The position numbers and the translations under genes were made by a program. A DNA stretch of 64,000 nucleotides from Holacanthus passer. Its lineage: Eukaryota > Chordata > Actinopteri > Pomacanthidae. Shown piece after piece: positions 25,301 through 31,300 of the stretch; the stretch's first letter is position 1, and every line of letters begins with the position of its first letter. The stretch is taken from positions 2,890,001 to 2,954,000 of the forward strand of contig JAFREQ010000042.1 of the NCBI GenBank assembly GCA_025331565.1, written 5' to 3'. Below the pieces are notes generated by a model. It saw only the letters and a list, made by a program, of their open reading frames with translations, was not told the DNA's origin and did not search any database.

Positions 25301-28300
25301 TGAGAGCGACAGGAGCTCGCTCTTGAGCACTTGAATTTTCACTGTTTGAATTTTAGGTCCACATCAGTGCTTTTGCATGTTGCAGCCAGTTCATTTGTGT
25401 ATCTGGATGTGTATGAAATATTTGAATGTTATTAGACTTTCAAGGCAGCCATTGCTTATTTTTCATCTCATCTGATTTTTCAGAATTGACCAAATATATC
25501 TGCTGCTGCAAATAAAAAAATATAAAACTCTTAATTAAGAATATAAACTTTGAATTCTTTTTGAATACAATACTTACAATACACATTCATACTCACGCCT
25601 CCTCTCATTTTCTCTCTGTTTCATCTTTCCTTTCTTTCCATTTCCAACTGTAACCTGCCTCGCCAGATGTGCCCAATCCTCCTGAGAATGTCAAATGCAC
25701 ATCAGTTGGCGAGGAATCTGCCACGATCACATGGGACCCTCCTGCATTCGATGGCGGAGTTCCCGTTAAAGGTAGCCCTGAAACACACGGCGTCTAATGT
25801 TCACATCTGATGTCTCCCTCCCCGGAGAAAACAGCAGTTTAGAATCCACTCTGTTTATCACAATGTTTTCCCGAGAACGCTGAGTCTAATGGCATCAACG
25901 CATATCCGTATCACTTCCTCCAGGATACCTGATGGAGAGGAAGAAGGTCGGCTCGGCCAGATGGACCAAGCTCAACTTCGACGTTTACGAGTCCACCACA
26001 TATGAGGCGAAGAAGATGATTGAAGGCGTGCTTTATGAGATGAGAGTGTTCGCAGTCAACGGCATCGGCATCTCTCAGCCCAGCACGAACTCGAAGCCCT
26101 TCATGCCCATCGGTGCGTTGCTATTTATCATTAGCAGAATGGTTAATTAACAGAAGCTTTTTCACACAATGCTCATTTTGAGGCGGCTTAACCCACCTCC
26201 CGTCCCATTTACACCAGGTATTAACGTATTAATTAGCTCCTGTCTCTCTCAGCCCCCACCAGCGAGCCCACTCGTCTCACGGTGGATGATGTGACAGACA
26301 CTACCTGTGCACTCAAGTGGCGTCCTCCAGAGAAAATCGGAGCAGGCGGCATCGACGGTTACATCATCGAGTACTGCAAAGAAGGAAGTAAATACATGCA
26401 AAATATTTAGCACTTAATACTAAGAGAGTTTATAAGTTGCGTCTAATGTTATTTAGTTACTTTTGGTTTCCAGGTTGTGAAAATTTGTGACTCACATTTC
26501 TTTGTCTTCTTACCGACAAGACAAGAGAAAGGCCTTCCAAAGAAATTTTTATAAACCCTCTTTTTGTATTGTTTCTGATCTGTTCCTTGGTTGCTCCTCT
26601 TCTTCCTCTGATCTCGTTCCTCAGGTAACGAGTGGGTGCAAGCTAACGAGGAACCAGTGAGTAAGAACCAGTACAGGGTGAAGGGTCTCCCGGTCGGGGA
26701 GAAGATGCTGTTCAGGGTGATGGCCGTCAACATCGCTGGACGCAGCCCCCCCGCCACTCTCTCCCAGGCCGTCACTATCAGAGAGATCATGGGTCAGAGA
26801 TGCGTTTTTTATTTACAGAAATTCATTCATTTTTTTAAGCTGTTGTTGGAACCCAGCACTGGCACCAGTCCACAGTCAGTAACGGCCATTGTTCATTTTT
26901 TTAATCAAACTTACCTTTGGCCTTTGCTGATGGATGGATTATTTTTCAACCACGTGCTGTATCTAATATGGAATAATTCCACTGTATATTTCGTATCTCA
27001 GTGTTATACATTTGGTACACACACGAACATATAACATATACATGCTGTACATTTTGTCCGTCTACCCACACAGAGCATCCAAAGATCCGCCTGCCTCGCC
27101 ATCTGAGAACCAAGCTCATCTCGCTCGTGGGCGAGAAGGTGAACTTGGTCATCCCCTTCCAGGTTAGTCCACGTCTGGCCAATCTCTGGCTTTTTAGTAT
27201 ATAATGTACACTAGAACACCAGGGAGGTCAAGAGTGAACAATACAATGTGATTAAAGATTACTAGCTTACTTCCACACTGACCTTGTATTACACGGCCAT
27301 TTCTGACTCTAAAGCGTTTCAAAAAGTACGTCTTAAGTTTGGCTTATTTGAAGAGAGGAGAAAAAGGCAGTGGAGTTTGGATAGAAGCCTAAAAAGCCAC
27401 TATGTGATCCACATAAAATGGGTCATTGCAGGGGGATTTGGAGTGAACCCTGAAGTGGTTTATTTGAAGTGAAAACTCAAGTGGACCAAAAAGACAGTCA
27501 GGAGATACCATGTTGAACAGTGGACGACCTGTTTTAATTTATCTTTGCAAATGTCTGAAAAACAACCAAATGCACTTTGCTCGGTTTGTGGAAGTCGCCA
27601 AATAAATGTTTAAAATTTTCCTGTGGCTGCAAACTGATTTTCTTCTGAAATGCAAATCAGATCTGTAAACTTTGTTAGTAAGAGCGAGAGCGAGAGCTGA
27701 AAGGACACAGAGAGCATTACAGCATTTGACAGCGACTTTCAAATTATGGCATTGGCAAAAAGACGCTAACCATAAGTAGCAAAGGGGAAGCCATTGTTAT
27801 AAATAAAAATAGACAGGAAAAAGTGAGCCGTGGCTCTGCTTGCTTTTGAAGAAGCAGATGAAAAGCCTGTTCTGAGACAGAGGACGTGGCTACACGATGT
27901 TCTCCTGGGAGAAAAGAGCACCCACATCTCTGTCATCTTATCCAAGAGCCGGTCAGAGTCTGTTCCAACGGCTATTTTCACTCTGATGGAATATGCGGCG
28001 TAACTAAAGCTGGGATGTTTGACTAGAATAGGATGCCCTGAAATATTTCACGCTTAAAAACATGAAATAAATCCTCTGCTAATGACTAAAAAAAGGCACG
28101 TGTTCAGAAAGTGTTCTCAAGATCGATCTCGTTTACTTTAATCACAAGTGAAAATCAAAACTGATGGTTAAAAATTTCAGATCCTTTTCACATGTTTATC
28201 CTCTGAATGTTTCTTACAGCTCTTTATTGTGATTCCCTTCACTGTAACTGCAGGGTAAACCTCGTCCTGTTGTGACCTGGTTCAAAGATGGCGTTCCCCT

Positions 28301-31300
28301 CAACGACAAAACGGTGGGAATCCGCACCAGCGAGGTGGACACCATCCTCTTCATCCGCTCCGCAGAGAGAAACCACTCGGGAAAGTACACGCTGTCCGTT
28401 CAGATTGAGAACATGTCGGACAGCGCCGACATATTCATCCAGATTGTAGGTCAGTCCCGTCACGGCTCCGACGCCTCTCAGCTTCACCTGGAGGGAGATC
28501 CGCTCCTGTTGCATGTTCTCTCATTAGGATTAGAACGCCGTGGCTCACGGGCTACTTCACAAGGTGTTAATAACCTGTTTGGAAGGGGATGATGGCTTGA
28601 GCCCAAATCAGTGACATGTCAAGAGTTTTTCCAAATTTGATGATAATTCCTAATTTCATACTCCCCAGGATCTGTGACTCAAAGCAGCAAATCATCAAAG
28701 CGCTGATTCCTCTCTCACATAATCCTGCACTGCCACCGCGGCCGCCAGCTCATTCCCCAGCTTACGGCTCGTCTGCCTGGGTCAGGGTGCCGGGCGGATT
28801 ATTTGGCGGGGCTCTGCTGGGATTATTTGCGTGTAGACTGGGATTAGGTTTGGATTTTGAGGGCTACTCTGTCACTTCCTCTGCGGAGAAGGTTGAGCTA
28901 ATGAGAGACTGCAGCTCCTGTGATCGGGCCCCCCTCCGAGGCTGATCTGTCACCGCACTGTTTCGGCAGGAGACAGTACGGGAAGGATTAACGGGCGGAA
29001 ACGGTGGCGTTGTTTGTACTGTACTCCACGGAGGAGAGCGTGCAGAGAAAGATTAATGACAAATACATGACTGTGTTGTACAGTATTTCTGCACTGCGCC
29101 GTGTCTGGTTCGGGCCACACAGAAAGATCGATGATAAACACATTGCATTCTCCGGCACTGTAATCCACGCAAAGCACACAATTTCTCAGTTTGTCAGTTC
29201 TTTGCCGGCACAGTTTTTCTAGTAATGTATGCAGCGATCACCGCCTTTCCTTGAACCTTTGTCTTTTGCTCTGCTAATCTGTCAATCTTTGCCAAATCTC
29301 TATCGCTGCGAGTGTTGATTTCTTTCTCTCCATGGGACTTTCCTGCTCCAGATCTGTTTATCAATCCTCTCTCTCTGCCTCTACAAGCTTGTCTACCCAG
29401 GCAGGAAAGAGAGTTACATGCATTCCTGCTCATAATCATCTAATGAGTCTCGTTCAAAGTTTCCAAAATCCTCCATCTCCTTTCGCAGACAAGCCCGGCC
29501 CTCCCATCGCCGTGCATGTCACAGAAGTCTGGGGTTTCAACGTGGCGCTGGAGTGGAAGCCGCCCAAGGACGACGGCAACTGTGAGATCATCGGCTACAC
29601 TATCGAAAAGGCTGACATGAAGACTAAGGTACGCATGGCACAGGAGTGAACGGAGAGGTGGCAGCCATGTTGGAGGTCTGCGACTCTCGAGCAACAAGTG
29701 CAGTGAACAGCAAACTGTCAGTAAATCGATTGTAGGTCAAGATCTGCTTGCTAAGTGTATAATATGATGTAAACTGTCTTGTCAACACAACTGACTTGAG
29801 CAGCTGAGTCAACATAATTTTTTTATTGGCAAAAAAATCCTGCGTGAACAAATTTGGACTAACACATAATTTGTTTGAATGATTCTGAGTCCATGCAGCC
29901 CAGTTCCATTTTACATTTTAAGGAAGCAAAAAGACTTTATATATGATTATTCCATCCTAGGCATTAAATCCAAAATGTTTCCTCACATTACTTTTCTGAT
30001 AATTGGGAGTCATGGGAACAACAGACAACAACAATCGTCATGGTTTCAGACAGGACAACAGGACACGCATCAGTCAGACAGACAGGGTTTCAGTTTTTTT
30101 TTTTGCCAACTTAAATTAGCATGAAGCTGATTATTATTAGTAGGTTCCAATTAAAGCTGCTATCTGTAACTTAACACATTCACACTACAGCAAAGATGCA
30201 GGTTCTTGTTAGTGTTGGTTTTGCACCTAATTGCACCTGATTGCCACCTGTACACTGTACAGACATGATTGGCAGGTCAGACCCAAGTACAGACCATGTT
30301 GGCCAAGCTAAACAAGAAGATATTTTCCAGCATCCATAAGTGTCCAGTGGACCGTCATGATGGCTGCTGGGTAGATTTACTGCAAAGCCTCACTGTTCTG
30401 TCACGGTCGTTATGCTGTGTGAACCGACAGGAAGTTGGACCAGAGGAACACGGGTGGCGGGGATGGGAGATTCTTTAGCTTCTATAGACCTCTAAGCCTC
30501 TTTGAAACCTCAGCTTCTCCCGTTCCTCTCTGTCTCTCCGTCACATCAGGAGTGGTTCATGGTCTATGAGCACAACCGCAGGCCCAGCTGCACCGTGTCT
30601 GACCTGGTCATGGGGAACGAGTATTCCTTTCGAGTGTTCAGCGAAAACATCTGCGGCCTCAGCGACGAGCCTGGCATCAGCAAGAACACCGCCGTCATTG
30701 CCAAAACAGGTAATGAAGTCTCCGCGGGGCCGTGCACGCTGTAACATGATAGCACTGCTTTTGATGCCATGATCTTTTAACTATAGAACAAAGTAATAAC
30801 AGCAGAACGACTTGTCATAGTTGTCTGTGATTAATTACTTGAACATAATTTAAAGGAAAATTAATTCACGCTCATTATGCTGAACAGAAATATTCTTTGA
30901 CAGAGTGTTAAATAACATTTAATACTGGCCGCGCATTATGAAAGCAACTAGGCTGGGAAATTAACACCTGCCACCAGCCAAATGCTGCTACTGTTGTTGT
31001 GTTGTTGCATTTACTTACTCTACCAGAAAATTTGGCAGCCAACCAGTCCATCTCTTTTGTGTTCCAAGCAGCAGTCTGGCCTATAAAACTGTGAGGATTG
31101 TTGATCACAGCACCCACCTGACATCGTGGTGAAACAAAAGAGATTCCTGTCTCAATATTTCAAATGGAAATCTGCAAATTGAAAGAGTTTCCTTTTTTAA
31201 CAGGATTTGGTTTGGATATTAAAGGCAAAACCTTCCCAAAGCAGCTGAAAGACATAACAGTTTCTATTTAAGCATCTCAGTGGATGTTTTGCACAAGACT

